The position numbers and the translations under genes are program-made. The notes under the pieces were generated by a model. That model was not told the origin of the DNA, ran no database searches, and was given only the letters and a program-made list of their open reading frames with translations. A DNA stretch of 64,000 nt from Thermoplasmatota archaeon (GTDB taxonomy: Archaea > Thermoplasmatota > Thermoplasmata > Thermoplasmatales > Thermoplasmataceae), in assembly GCA_023488885.1 (NCBI GenBank), contig JAMDDH010000037.1, positions 62,001 to 126,000 on the forward strand, in the 5' to 3' direction. The first letter of the stretch is position 1. The number at the start of each line of letters is the position of its first letter. This document shows positions 8,892 to 18,149 of the stretch, in pieces.

Positions 8892-10418
8892 CTATCCGGA
8901 TTCACCCCTGAGCGGGGTTTCATCTTTCACAGGACGGTTTTTCACTGCCGGATCCTTCGAGGTGTAGTTCCTAGTAACCATGTTCAATCCGATTATTATG
9001 CTGACCAGGACGAATCCAAATCCCATGAGCACATTGAACGCCATGGATGTAGGGAAAAGCAACTTCGTAGGAACATTTGCCCCAGTACCGTTTACAAGAA
9101 GTTCAACCGAATAGGAGGTCATGACACTTGATGCAATAGCTGGACCTATGGCTGCCCCCAGTGATCTCAGCATCACGTTCATGCCGAGACCGACTGCTCT
9201 ACTTTCAGATGGCAGTGATACCGCAACCATGTTGATCAGCGGGATTATGACAGAAATCATGCCTATCCAGATTGCCACTCCTCCTGCTGCCAGCCAGGCC
9301 TCAGTCGACCTCTCAAGCGTGAATAGAGCCAGCCCCAGTCCAAGAAGAGATGAACCGGCGAGGATAAGAGGTTTTGGCCCGATCCTCCCCGTCATCCTTC
9401 CAATAAACGGCCCTATGATTGCCATACTTATTGCACCGGGGGCCAGTATCAGTGCAGTTGAAATATTGTTGAGCCCAAAGCCGAAAGGGGGAGGATCTCT
9501 TGCATAGTACACCACAGACAGAAACATGACCTGCATAAGTATGCCTGTGAACATACCTATGGTATTGGACACGAACACGTTGCGCTCCTTCAGCAGATGC
9601 AGCTTGATCAACGGATCCGGAATCTTTCTCTCAACAACAAAGAACAAGAATGTTAATGAAAGCCCGGAAATGAGCATTAGCAGATCCAAGTTCGACATCC
9701 AGCCCAGCGACGGTCCTTCGGTGATATATAGTAGCGAGATGGACACGCCTGCGGTAAGCAGCAAGGCCCCGACATAGTCTACCTTCACTTTCAGTTTTGT
9801 TAGATCCGGTTCTATCAGCAATGCAACGGCAACCAGAAGAATAACACTGGCAATTAGTGCAGAATGGAATGCCCATTGCCATCCAAAGTACTGGGCAATA
9901 TACGATCCAATTACAAGTCCCAATACTCCTCCCATCGCGAATGCTCCACTCATGATGCCCTGTGCCGCTGCAATACGTTCCCGAGGAAAGACATCAGCAA
10001 TTATTGCAAAGGAGAGGGGAACAGCTCCGAAACCCAACCCCTGGAAGGCTCTGGCGAATATAAGGAATCCCATGGAAGTAGAGAATCCTGCCATCGCCAC
10101 TCCTGAGATATAGAAGATGATGGATATCAGGAGCATTTTCTTTTTTCCATAGTTATCCCCAAGTTTTCCAAAAAGGGGAGATGCTACACAGCCGGTTATG
10201 AGGAAAGCGGAAAGAATCCAGGAAGCAACTGTGGGTGAAGACGAAAAATTAGTCTGAAGCATTGGGATAACGGGAATGACCATGGTTTCAACATAATTCA
10301 CCATGAGTGCGACACCCATAATGGCCAGAAGCACCCTGTTCGGATGCACAGAGGATTTTGATCCAGTCGTAAATGGTTGGTCTGCGGAAGAACTGGTCCC
10401 CTTTCTTTCAAGATGCAT
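8892..10418 (-). CDS. DHA2-type major facilitator drug/solute exporter
   Basis: This roughly 508-residue protein has the fourteen-helix layout of the DHA2 drug:proton antiporters: WILSAFLITGCVASPLFGKLGD in the first half, the GxxxGPxxGG-like motif C as GGVLGLVIGSYIAQ, and extra central helices. A GTG (10427) and two ATGs (10424, 10418) are possible starts; GGTGA placed five bases ahead favours 10418. It is transcribed away from a TetR-family gene, the classic exporter/repressor arrangement. The substrate is unknown. Confidence 0.85.
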   Translation of the reverse strand: MHLERKGTSSSADQPFTTGSKSSVHPNRVLLAIMGVALMVNYVETMVIPVIPMLQTNFSSSPTVASWILSAFLITGCVASPLFGKLGDNYGKKKMLLISIIFYISGVAMAGFSTSMGFLIFARAFQGLGFGAVPLSFAIIADVFPRERIAAAQGIMSGAFAMGGVLGLVIGSYIAQYFGWQWAFHSALIASVILLVAVALLIEPDLTKLKVKVDYVGALLLTAGVSISLLYITEGPSLGWMSNLDLLMLISGLSLTFLFFVVERKIPDPLIKLHLLKERNVFVSNTIGMFTGILMQVMFLSVVYYARDPPPFGFGLNNISTALILAPGAISMAIIGPFIGRMTGRIGPKPLILAGSSLLGLGLALFTLERSTEAWLAAGGVAIWIGMISVIIPLINMVAVSLPSESRAVGLGMNVMLRSLGAAIGPAIASSVMTSYSVELLVNGTGANVPTKLLFPTSMAFNVLMGFGFVLVSIIIGLNMVTRNYTSKDPAVKNRPVKDETPLRGESG

Positions 10419-10628
10419 ATTCATCACCGCGCTGAAGATGGGAATTCCTGTTTTCTGTTTCCACAGAACGTATCCGGATCATGTCCGGAGCATAGTTGAA
10501 GCGGTGGAGTACCTGATGAATTGTATGGTAGTCAATTAGTGAACGTAGAGTCATAACACTGAAAATAAAGTCATTTATTTAAATATTTAGTAACAAACAA
10601 TGATAATAGGTTAGTTTTCTGTATAAAC

Positions 10629-10652
10629 TTTTATATCTCTTCAACATGTTGA
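10629..10652 (+). promoter_or_regulatory. Promoter and candidate TetR operator
   Basis: TTTTATAT (10629-10636) is the TATA box, centred 27 nt before the tetR ATG at 10659. Between them lies the perfect 12-bp palindrome TCAACATGTTGA (10641-10652), ideally placed to block initiation. Autorepression by the adjacent TetR protein is inference. Confidence 0.55.
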
Positions 10653-10658
10653 CATATA

Positions 10659-11264
10659 ATGCCCAAGATTGTTCCCAACTACAGAGATGAGGTAAGGACA
10701 AAGATCATCCAAACTGCATGGGAAGTTTTGCTGGAGAAAGGGGCCCTTGAGTCCACAATGGATGATTTCGCAAAGGCACTAAATTGTAGCAAGGGTGCCT
10801 TGTACAATTATTTCAGGAATAAGGAAGAGCTTCTCGAACAGACAATCTGTTCAAAGAAGATAGAATTTGAGGAACAATTATTTGCACGTTTTTCCGAAGG
10901 AGACTTCCTGGAAAACGCAGGCACTTATTTCGATAGTGAGATTCTCTCATCTGCCGGCACGTTCCCAGCCTTAATGGAGATATATCTCGAAGGAAGCAGA
11001 AACGAGAAAATCAGGGATGCGGTGCACCAGAAATATAACAATATAGTAGAATCAATAGCAAAACTCTTGGGAGAATTGTCTGCCTTAAACAGAATAGTGC
11101 TCAGGACTGACGTATCTACGGCAGCCAAGTTCATTTATTCCGTTCGCGTGGGAGTTCTCTTTTCTCTATTCGCAGGGCTCGACAGGAAAGACGCCAGGAG
11201 GATCTGGATTGAGGGTCACAGGAGCATTATCGCGGAGCCACCTGCGCAGCACGAAGAATTATGA
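10659..11264 (+). CDS. TetR-family transcriptional regulator
   Basis: The 201-residue protein has a TetR helix-turn-helix in residues about 12-58 (IIQTAWEVLLEKGALEST, then ALNCSKGALYNYFRNKEEL, the canonical recognition helix) and a helical ligand-binding domain after it. TetR proteins usually repress a neighbouring exporter until a ligand binds. It is divergent from the DHA2 exporter across a 240-bp gap containing a palindrome in its own promoter. The mRNA looks leaderless. Confidence 0.9.
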   Translation: MPKIVPNYRDEVRTKIIQTAWEVLLEKGALESTMDDFAKALNCSKGALYNYFRNKEELLEQTICSKKIEFEEQLFARFSEGDFLENAGTYFDSEILSSAGTFPALMEIYLEGSRNEKIRDAVHQKYNNIVESIAKLLGELSALNRIVLRTDVSTAAKFIYSVRVGVLFSLFAGLDRKDARRIWIEGHRSIIAEPPAQHEEL

Positions 11265-11325
11265 GTACATGTCCCATTCCTCCGGATTGCAAACACCTCT
11301 ATAAGGATCAATTACATTATAATTC

Positions 11326-12492
11326 ATGGTCTCCAGACTTCTTATGCATGTGGGCCCCTCGTTGAGCAATTTTAATGTACTGTCTTCTGCAAATGCAACT
11401 AACATAGGGTTTGCATCGCCGGAATTCAACGAGGCGATGAAAAGCTCACTTGAAGGGGTTCGGTATGTCATGGGCGCGGACGAATCCTACACTCCTTTCA
11501 TATTGCCATGCAGTGGAACCGGGGCAATGGAAAGCACAGTGTCTTTTCTCAAGAAAGGTTCAAGAGTCCTGATCGTCAGCAACGGAGTGTTCGGAGATCG
11601 CTGGGAGAAAATTCTGTCACGATATCCGGTGGAATTCCGGATATTAAAGGCGAATCCCGGCAGTGCAGTTTCCGTGGATCAGGTCGTAGCTGAACTGCGA
11701 ACCACCCACTACGATGCAGTCACTCTGACGCATGTCGAGACGAGCACAGGAGTCAGGATTCCGTTAAAGAGCATGGTTGCTGCTGTCAGGCCTTTTGTGA
11801 ATCTAGTTATAGTGGACGGAGTAGCCAGTGTGGGCGGAGAGAAGCTGAATATGTCTGAATGGAAGATAGATGTGTGCCTGACTGCCAGCCAGAAAGCACT
11901 TGGTGCACAGGCAGGAGCAGGTATAGTTGTAGCTTCGGAACACGCTGTCTCGATGCTCAAGGAGGAATCTATCTCCGGATATCTTCTGGATCTCAGGAAC
12001 TGGCTCCCCATTATGGGTGAGTTCCTGAAGGGGAGAGGTGGTTATTTTGCGACTCCGCCTGTCGGAACAGTTTTTTCAGTCAGGAGCAGTATCGATCTAA
12101 TCAGGACTGAAACTATTGAGAGAAGAGTGGAAAGACACAAAATATGCGCAGAAGCTTTCAGAAACGGGATCAAAGCAATGGGACTCGAGATGGTTGCAGG
12201 CGAGGGTGTTAGAAGCAATACTGTTTCCGGCGTATACCTGAAAGAAATCGATACGGGAAGATTTCTTCAGGAGTGCATGGCGAACGGAGTGGAATTCGCC
12301 GCCGGTGTTCATCCGCTCATAAAAGACAGATATTTCAGGGTGGGTCACATGGGATGGGTTGAGCCGTCTCACATAATCAAAGCCATTGACACCATAGCAA
12401 AAAGTGCCATTTCACTTGGTGCACACCTTAATAGAGCAGATGGAGAAAAGGCTGTTTTGGAAACTTTTGAAGGTAAAGTTCCTTGTTTTTAA
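11326..12492 (+). CDS. Class V aminotransferase (alanine/serine-glyoxylate type)
   Basis: The 388-residue PLP enzyme begins with HVGPSLSNF, the family opening of alanine-glyoxylate and serine-glyoxylate aminotransferases, followed by SGTGAMEST, VDGVASVGG (Asp contacting the pyridine ring) and TASQKALGAQAG with the Schiff-base lysine. It transfers amino groups between alanine or serine and glyoxylate or pyruvate; specificity is not resolved. CTATAAGG at 11299-11306 lies about 25 nt upstream of the ATG at 11326, fitting a leaderless start; another ATG is six codons further in. Confidence 0.87.
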   Translation: MVSRLLMHVGPSLSNFNVLSSANATNIGFASPEFNEAMKSSLEGVRYVMGADESYTPFILPCSGTGAMESTVSFLKKGSRVLIVSNGVFGDRWEKILSRYPVEFRILKANPGSAVSVDQVVAELRTTHYDAVTLTHVETSTGVRIPLKSMVAAVRPFVNLVIVDGVASVGGEKLNMSEWKIDVCLTASQKALGAQAGAGIVVASEHAVSMLKEESISGYLLDLRNWLPIMGEFLKGRGGYFATPPVGTVFSVRSSIDLIRTETIERRVERHKICAEAFRNGIKAMGLEMVAGEGVRSNTVSGVYLKEIDTGRFLQECMANGVEFAAGVHPLIKDRYFRVGHMGWVEPSHIIKAIDTIAKSAISLGAHLNRADGEKAVLETFEGKVPCF

Positions 12493-12545
12493 TTTTCAAC
12501 ACGCACCCAAAATCTTTTAGGCATCTCAAAATTTCAATTGATAAT

Positions 12546-13061
12546 TTGAACGGCAGCATATATGAGAGAGAACTCGCCGGAATATTCTCCGGAAACCCTA
12601 ATGTGATACAGAAATTCAAGAAAAAACTTGAACCTGAAGATCACAAAATCGTGGAATCACTGCTGAGCAAGCCATTCTTCGTGACCCGTTCCGCCGGATC
12701 GCTGGGTGCGGACCTGATAGCCCTCAGATACGACTACTCACTGATAGTCGAGGTGAAATCCTCAATCAATGAAACCATCATGTTTGCCGAATCTTCAGGC
12801 CAGAGGCAGGATCAGGCCAACAGATTAAGAGATCTGTGCCTCAGGGCTGGACTCTTCGTTGTGTATGCATTCAGGCTCAAGAACGGATCCGGTGACCCCT
12901 GGAGACTGTTTACAATACCTGCAGAGCCAAACGGGAGAATGCGTCATCTTTACGACGTGCTTCCGAAAATGGGAGAAACAAAAAGCGGAAACTATTTCCT
13001 GAAATGGGGAGAAGGATTCTCTCTTGTCCGTCTTCTCGACTATATAAATATGGAAATTTAG
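12546..13061 (+). CDS. Hjc-like archaeal Holliday junction resolvase / endonuclease fold protein
   Basis: The chosen 171-residue frame starts NGSIYEREL, then TRSAGSLGADLIA and LIVEVKSS. These are the Hjc active-site elements: Glu in YERE, Arg-Ser-Ala-Gly-Ser, Asp in GADL, and the E-V-K catalytic pair. Hjc resolves four-way junctions in recombination. The frame is open from 12483, overlapping the previous gene, but homology begins at a TTG at 12546, with TCTTTTAG about 29 nt upstream. The protein is longer than typical Hjc (about 120-140 residues), with an insertion before the RSAGS block, so a related nuclease is possible. It overlaps the convergent aminotransferase by 4 bp. Confidence 0.75.
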   Translation: MNGSIYERELAGIFSGNPNVIQKFKKKLEPEDHKIVESLLSKPFFVTRSAGSLGADLIALRYDYSLIVEVKSSINETIMFAESSGQRQDQANRLRDLCLRAGLFVVYAFRLKNGSGDPWRLFTIPAEPNGRMRHLYDVLPKMGETKSGNYFLKWGEGFSLVRLLDYINMEI

Positions 13062-14392
13062 GAAGAGGCTTTGATAACTCTATGCAAAACCTCTATTCCC
13101 ATATCTATCTGATCCTCGGTAACATTGAGTGGAGGGATAAGCCTTATTGCGCTCAAGCCGGTTGACAGGAGAATAAGTCCATTTTCCATGGATTTTAGTT
13201 CCACCTTGTCCCTGAGTTTAGTATCCGGCTCTCTAGACTTCTGATCCTTCACGAAATCTATTGCAAGCATCAGTCCAAGCCCTCTGACGTCTCCAATCTG
13301 ACTGAACCTGTCCTTCATTTCATTCAGCCTCTTTTTGAAGTATTGCCCTTTATCAGTTGCGTTACGTAGCAGATTCTCGCTCTTTATGGCCTCTACCGTG
13401 GCTACGCAGGCAACACTTGCAAGAACGTTGCCGCCGAAAGTGTTTGAATGCAGGCTTGGTTCAGAGAAGTTAAGTTTGTCTCTGACCACTACTGCGCCCA
13501 TTGGTATTCCGGAGGCGATTGCCTTGGCAATAGAGATTATCTCAGGCTCTACGCCGAAATGCTCTGATGCAAAGAATTTTCCAGTTCTTCCAAAGCCGGT
13601 CTGAACCTCATCCATTATGACAAGAGCATTATTTTCGTCAGCAAGTTTCCTGAGTTTTTTATGGAAATTTCTGGGAGGAACTATGTACCCCCCCTCCCCC
13701 TGTATAGGTTCAGTCATAAATCCGGCAAGGTTATCCGGGTGAATATATGTTCTTAACATGTATTTCTCAATATAATCTATAACCCTGTTCTCCAACTCTT
13801 CCGGATCTTCATAACCATCAATGCCAAAGGGATTTCTGTACGGATTCGGGAACGGTGCGTGTTCAACACCAGGCATAGACGGGAAAAATCCTTTTCTCTG
13901 GATCGCTTTTGAAGCAGTGAATGAGAGCGATCCCTGGGATCTGCCATGAAAACCTCCGATGAAGCCTATAAATTGCTGTTTCTTTGTGTATGCCTTGGCA
14001 ATCTTTATTGCAGCTTCGTTTGATTCTGTACCGCTGTTTGTGAAGAACACCTTTTTTTCGAAAGTACCTGGCGTAATTTCAACAAGGGTCTTTGCTGCAT
14101 CAACCTGTTCCTGATAGTAGAAGTCCGTTCCGGCAAAGTGCCAGAGCTTATGCAGCTGTTTCTCCACTCTGTCTACAACCAGCGGGTGAAGATGACCGAG
14201 ATTCAGGACGCTTATTCCAGTTGAAAAATCGAGAAACACGTTTCCGTCAACATCCTCGACGAAAGATCCCTGAGCTCTATTAGCCACAACAGGTAGCGAT
14301 TTTGTGCTTGTAACAAGATACTTTGCATCTTCTTCTACAACCCTTCTGGCAATCGGGCCCGGAGGGGTTGTTTTTATTAAAATTTTATTCAT
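13058..14392 (-). CDS. Class III aminotransferase (4-aminobutyrate/ornithine type)
   Basis: The 444-residue PLP enzyme carries TPPGPIARR at the N-terminus as in archaeal 4-aminobutyrate aminotransferases, VFFTNSGTESNEAAIK, FIGGFHGRS, VIMDEVQTGFGRTG (Asp contacting PLP) and SIAKAIASG with the Schiff-base lysine. It deaminates an omega- or alpha-amino acid to the aldehyde or oxoacid with 2-oxoglutarate as usual acceptor. The frame opens at 14422, but GGTGAG lies 4 bases before the ATG at 14392, where family similarity starts. An SSS symporter gene precedes it on the same strand, suggesting uptake of its substrate. Confidence 0.87.
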   Translation of the reverse strand: MNKILIKTTPPGPIARRVVEEDAKYLVTSTKSLPVVANRAQGSFVEDVDGNVFLDFSTGISVLNLGHLHPLVVDRVEKQLHKLWHFAGTDFYYQEQVDAAKTLVEITPGTFEKKVFFTNSGTESNEAAIKIAKAYTKKQQFIGFIGGFHGRSQGSLSFTASKAIQRKGFFPSMPGVEHAPFPNPYRNPFGIDGYEDPEELENRVIDYIEKYMLRTYIHPDNLAGFMTEPIQGEGGYIVPPRNFHKKLRKLADENNALVIMDEVQTGFGRTGKFFASEHFGVEPEIISIAKAIASGIPMGAVVVRDKLNFSEPSLHSNTFGGNVLASVACVATVEAIKSENLLRNATDKGQYFKKRLNEMKDRFSQIGDVRGLGLMLAIDFVKDQKSREPDTKLRDKVELKSMENGLILLSTGLSAIRLIPPLNVTEDQIDMGIEVLHRVIKASS

Positions 14393-14825
14393 TTTCTCAC
14401 CCTGTGAAATATTTTCCATCATCGCAATCAGGAACTTATATTTGTGAATAATATATATCTTTTCAAAACAAAATCGAACATGGCATACGAAATTCGTATA
14501 TGCGCATTTTACATTCTTGCTTTATCAAAACCTGATACAGCAGCGGAGATCCGTTCCCCGTGAGTGCGTTGGCCTCCTGTCAGTCCCTGAAGGATGGATA
14601 CCTGCACGCCAGGAATCTACATGGTATTCCTGGACCCAGGAAAGGATAAATTGACTCAATCTAAGGATCTATTCCCTAAAATTAGCAACATTAGGGTTTA
14701 AGTAATAATCAATTTGTCAGTGATAACATAACTCAATCAGATTCAACAACGTGGTTGCATAAGACAATTCTTCGGAACGGTATTTCAAAGGTAAAAAAAG
14801 AAAAATAAATTTTGGAGGTAAAAAA
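14393..14825. other. Non-coding gap with a hairpin and an orphan SD-like leader
   Basis: No gene is supported here. CCAGGAAT (14609-14616) and ATTCCTGG (14626-14633) form an 8-bp stem with a 9-nt loop. At 14810-14826 the plus strand carries TTTTGGAGGTAAAAAAT, identical over 17 bases to the leader in front of the substrate-binding-protein ATG at 56132, but here it leads only into a six-codon frame. A 37-codon open stretch at about 14535-14649 resembles nothing known. Confidence 0.4.
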
Positions 14826-16274
14826 TTATGCCTCCAGAAATCCTTTAATTACTTCTTCAGACGGCGGTTTTGTAACCATGCTCACGAGTACTGTGACAAC
14901 TGCATCCACCAAAAGCCCCAGCAGACCCGGATAGACAATGGCAGAATATTGCTTGATCACCAGGAAGAAGATCACGTTTGTAGCTAGACCCATAACTATG
15001 CCGGAGAAGACTCCCACCTTTGTCGCCTTCTTCCAGAACACTCCAAGTGCAACTCCCGGCAAGAACAGGGTTATTCCACTATATCCTACCAGTAGAAGGT
15101 TCACGAATAGTGCAGGCAGCTCGATGGCAAAGAACAGAGCCACGGCAGTGATGATAATAACAAACACCCTCGCAACCGTCGTAACAGATTTTTCGCTTGC
15201 ATCCTTCTTTATCAAGTCTTTGTAGATGTTCTTTGATATTATCGTTGAACTGGCAATAAGCAGCACGGAGGCAGGAACCATTGATCCCAGAAGTATAGCG
15301 CCAGTCACAACTCCGGTCCACCACGATGGGAAAGTACCCTTTACAAGTACCAGGAATGCGGAATTAGAGTTTGTGAGTCCAGGGTAAAGTAAAAGCGCAG
15401 CAAACCCCATGAACACCGTGACCAGAAGAAGAACGTTGTATATTGGCAGGAATATCGCATTCTTTCTCAGGACATTGTCATTCTTTGCAGAAAGGAATGC
15501 CTGGAAGGCGTGAGGCCATACAAAGAATCCAAGCGAACTCATAAGAACTACCGAAAAGAACCATGAAAGGCCAAGAGGACTATGCCCAGGAAGGTACAGG
15601 TAATTCTCGTGAGCAAGTACCATCTGGTGCATCATGTTGCTCAGGCTGCCAAACCTCAGGATTGGTATGGCAATTATTGCAACTATAATCACAACCAGTG
15701 CAAGACCATCCTTGAAGAATGAAGTGAAAGTTGCAGATCTGAGACCGTTCATCACCACATAACCTGCCACAACTCCGAACGTGATTATCATAACGAAGGC
15801 TGGCAGGATAAGGTTATTGCCCATGACTCCCAGTATAAGTTCTATAGCTGAAACCTGCAGTTCGAGGTAGGGCACCATAAATATCACACCAACTATCGCA
15901 ACGAGTGTTGAGAGTGCTTTACTGCCATACCTTTCTCTGAAGAAATCAGGTTGAGTTATTACGCCATTTTTCTTTGAAGCCCTCCATATCTTCGGAAGAA
16001 GAATGTAGGAGAACAGATACGCCAATACTCCGTATGAGAGCGCATAATACGCTGGACTGCCAAAAGTATATGCGAATCCCGGCACGCCGAGGAAAGTGAA
16101 GGCAGTATATATTTCACCGGCCATCAGGAACCATATTAACAGGGTTCCCACGTTTCTGCCACCGATCGCCCATTGTTCCAGGCTTGCATTGCGCACCCTG
16201 GCGTAGTAACCGATTATAGCAGCGATCACAACAATAGCGAAGGCGACGCCAAGTATCTCAATAGCTGAGCTCAC
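14826..16274 (-). CDS. Sodium:solute symporter (SSS family, monocarboxylate-type)
   Basis: The 482-residue membrane protein has about thirteen helices and SSS signatures: EQWAIGGRNVGTLLIWFLMAG in the first loops, QPDFFRERYGSKAL, and a GSMVPASVLLIASSTIISKN block in the later core. SSS proteins import organic solutes with sodium or protons. It begins 4 bp inside a DUF3311 gene; this pairing occurs with monocarboxylate or amino-acid-type SSS permeases (established context for the MctP group). The aminotransferase gene downstream suggests an amino or carboxylic acid, which is inference. Confidence 0.88.
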   Translation of the reverse strand: MSSAIEILGVAFAIVVIAAIIGYYARVRNASLEQWAIGGRNVGTLLIWFLMAGEIYTAFTFLGVPGFAYTFGSPAYYALSYGVLAYLFSYILLPKIWRASKKNGVITQPDFFRERYGSKALSTLVAIVGVIFMVPYLELQVSAIELILGVMGNNLILPAFVMIITFGVVAGYVVMNGLRSATFTSFFKDGLALVVIIVAIIAIPILRFGSLSNMMHQMVLAHENYLYLPGHSPLGLSWFFSVVLMSSLGFFVWPHAFQAFLSAKNDNVLRKNAIFLPIYNVLLLVTVFMGFAALLLYPGLTNSNSAFLVLVKGTFPSWWTGVVTGAILLGSMVPASVLLIASSTIISKNIYKDLIKKDASEKSVTTVARVFVIIITAVALFFAIELPALFVNLLLVGYSGITLFLPGVALGVFWKKATKVGVFSGIVMGLATNVIFFLVIKQYSAIVYPGLLGLLVDAVVTVLVSMVTKPPSEEVIKGFLEA

Positions 16275-16462
16275 TTAACCACCGCCTTTTCTTTCTCGTC
16301 CATCCTGTATATCTGATACGTTATAATGGGGGTCAGGAAAAACCACAAAAACAGCCAGAACATGATAAATGGCATATCAAGTACGAGCATATGTATGCCA
16401 TTTACTGCCGGACCGCCCACAAGAATCCCGACAAACGGTATCAGAAACAATACCTTTTTCAT
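16271..16462 (-). CDS. DUF3311 small membrane subunit paired with SSS symporter
   Basis: The 63-residue protein has two membrane segments (about 3-22 and 28-50) and the DUF3311 pattern LIPFVGILVGGPAVNG, then PFIMFWLFLWFFLTP with a short charged tail. DUF3311 proteins are encoded directly ahead of SSS permeases and are presumed accessory subunits. The frame opens at 16495, but CCTATAATT (16484-16492) lies inside that extension, about 26 nt from the ATG at 16462, so the shorter leaderless start is preferred. Its stop overlaps the symporter start by 4 bp, implying coupled translation. Confidence 0.8.
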   Translation of the reverse strand: MKKVLFLIPFVGILVGGPAVNGIHMLVLDMPFIMFWLFLWFFLTPIITYQIYRMDEKEKAVVK

Positions 16463-16483
16463 CGTTTTGGTTTCCATTGCCAA

Positions 16484-16492
16484 AATTATAGG
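16484..16492 (-). promoter_or_regulatory. TATA box deciding the DUF3311 start
   Basis: On the reverse strand CCTATAATT sits between the upstream in-frame ATG (16495) and the preferred ATG (16462), 26 nt from the latter. The longer frame could not be transcribed from this promoter. Confidence 0.45.
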
Positions 16493-16771
16493 CATGGTAC
16501 AATATGAATGTTTGTTTGTAAACTTGGATTACTTTGACGGATTCGCCGACAAGTCTTAAAAAAAGCATCTTGAAACAAATTTCTGGAAGATTCAATGTCA
16601 CAGTGACAGACGGGGTCATTCAACCAGGTGTTGGAATAATGGATACATCTGAGGCTTTTCATGTTCATTTATTGACAGACTTTCACAAAATCGATATTTT
16701 TATCTAATGACGAATTTATGAATACAAATTGTTGACAAACAATATTATACATCCAGAAAGATTATACATTC

Positions 16772-18037
16772 ATGGAAAAAGAACAACGCCAAGTTCTTGG
16801 TGCGTCCATGGTCGGGACAATACTTGAATGGTACGGTATTTTCCTGTTTGCTTCTGGTGCCAGCTATATTGCAGGGAATTTCCTGCCCTCCACCAATCCG
16901 CTGACTTCAATTGCAGTGACTCTGTTCATATTTGCAATAGGGTTCTTCCTGAGACCCGTGGGGGCGGTTTTCTTCGGTCATTTCGGAGACAGGATGGGAC
17001 GCAAGAGAATGCTCCTTGCCACACTTTTGATTTCCGGGGTGTCCACAGGTCTGGTAGGTGTTATACCAAATTATCAGCAGGCCGGCGTTCTCGCCATAGT
17101 GCTCCTTATAATTCTGAGACTCCTCCTTGGATTTGGACTCGGAGGAGAATGGGGCGGCGCAATGCTTCTTACTCTTGAGAACTTCAAGCAGAAGAGAGGA
17201 CTCTGGGGATCATTTGTCCAGTCAACTGTCGGAATAGGCCTTATACTTGGTGCGCTGGCATTCCTTTTACTCAACCTTGCCCTTGGTAAAACTGCGATGG
17301 AGTCATACGGCTGGAGAATTCCATATCTGCTGGCATTCCTTGTGCTTGTAGTTGGAATATTCATACGATTCAGGATACCGGAAACACCGCTATTCGAGGC
17401 AGCAAAGAAGGAAAAACAGATTGTGAAAGTGCCAATAAAAGAGTTGTTCGCAGATCACAAAGTCAGCCTTCTCCTGAGCACATTTATTGTTGCGTCATCG
17501 GGCACGATATATTACGTTGGCGTTGCCTTGATTCCGACATTATTCCACATTTATTTCCACGTAATTGATGCAAACCAGTTGCAGGTTGGAGTAATATTAT
17601 TCGCGCTCATGGAGATCATCTTTGTATTTTTTGGTGGCGTGCTCTCAGACATAGTCGGCAGGAGAACAATGGCAATTGTCGCGAATCTGATCTTCATCAT
17701 AATAGTATTTCCATCGATCCTGGTGAGGACACTGGCTTCTTATTACATATTTATGGCACTTTACGGAATATCCCACGGGTCTGGATATACCTCGGAAGGT
17801 GATATGATCTCAGAGATATTTCCGACAAATGTCAGGTATACGGGGAATTCATTTGCTTATCAGTTTGCAAATGCATATATTGCTGGGCCTGCTCCATACG
17901 CCTCCGTGGCGCTTGGTAGCCTCTCTGTTTTCCTGTATCCATTCTATGGGCTTTTCTTTTCTGTCCTGGCGATAATATCCGCCATCAAGTTCAAGGAGAC
18001 AAAGGATGTCGCAATGGGAGAAGCGGAGGCTACCTGA
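16772..18037 (+). CDS. Metabolite:H+ symporter, MHS branch of the major facilitator superfamily
   Basis: The 421-residue transporter has twelve helices and MHS hallmarks: ASMVGTILEWYGIFLF at the N-terminus, GHFGDRMGRKRML (motif A), then RLLLGFGLGGEWGGAMLL in helix 4-5. MHS members import osmolytes or organic acids such as proline, 2-oxoglutarate or citrate with protons. The natural substrate is unknown; the neighbouring DAO-type flavoprotein suggests an amine or N-substituted amino acid. ATTATACATC about 25 nt upstream of the ATG indicates a leaderless message. Confidence 0.88.
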   Translation: MEKEQRQVLGASMVGTILEWYGIFLFASGASYIAGNFLPSTNPLTSIAVTLFIFAIGFFLRPVGAVFFGHFGDRMGRKRMLLATLLISGVSTGLVGVIPNYQQAGVLAIVLLIILRLLLGFGLGGEWGGAMLLTLENFKQKRGLWGSFVQSTVGIGLILGALAFLLLNLALGKTAMESYGWRIPYLLAFLVLVVGIFIRFRIPETPLFEAAKKEKQIVKVPIKELFADHKVSLLLSTFIVASSGTIYYVGVALIPTLFHIYFHVIDANQLQVGVILFALMEIIFVFFGGVLSDIVGRRTMAIVANLIFIIIVFPSILVRTLASYYIFMALYGISHGSGYTSEGDMISEIFPTNVRYTGNSFAYQFANAYIAGPAPYASVALGSLSVFLYPFYGLFFSVLAIISAIKFKETKDVAMGEAEAT

Positions 18038-18149
18038 CCTCCGAAAAGCAAATTTTCAGTTTTAGATCAGTATGTACCATATTTACTCCATTTTTTTAAC
18101 ATATTCCTGCAAATGTAGGTTTTAAGCCCAAGTTCCCCTGACATATACT

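Noticed and set aside
10303-10539. 78-codon plus-strand frame between the exporter and tetR
   Set aside because: It overlaps the start of the exporter gene, has no recognisable similarity and no promoter; more likely a shadow frame.
14535-14649. 37-codon frame in the gap before the symporter gene
   Set aside because: Too short, no start with promoter or SD, no similarity; a nearby hairpin explains the structure seen.
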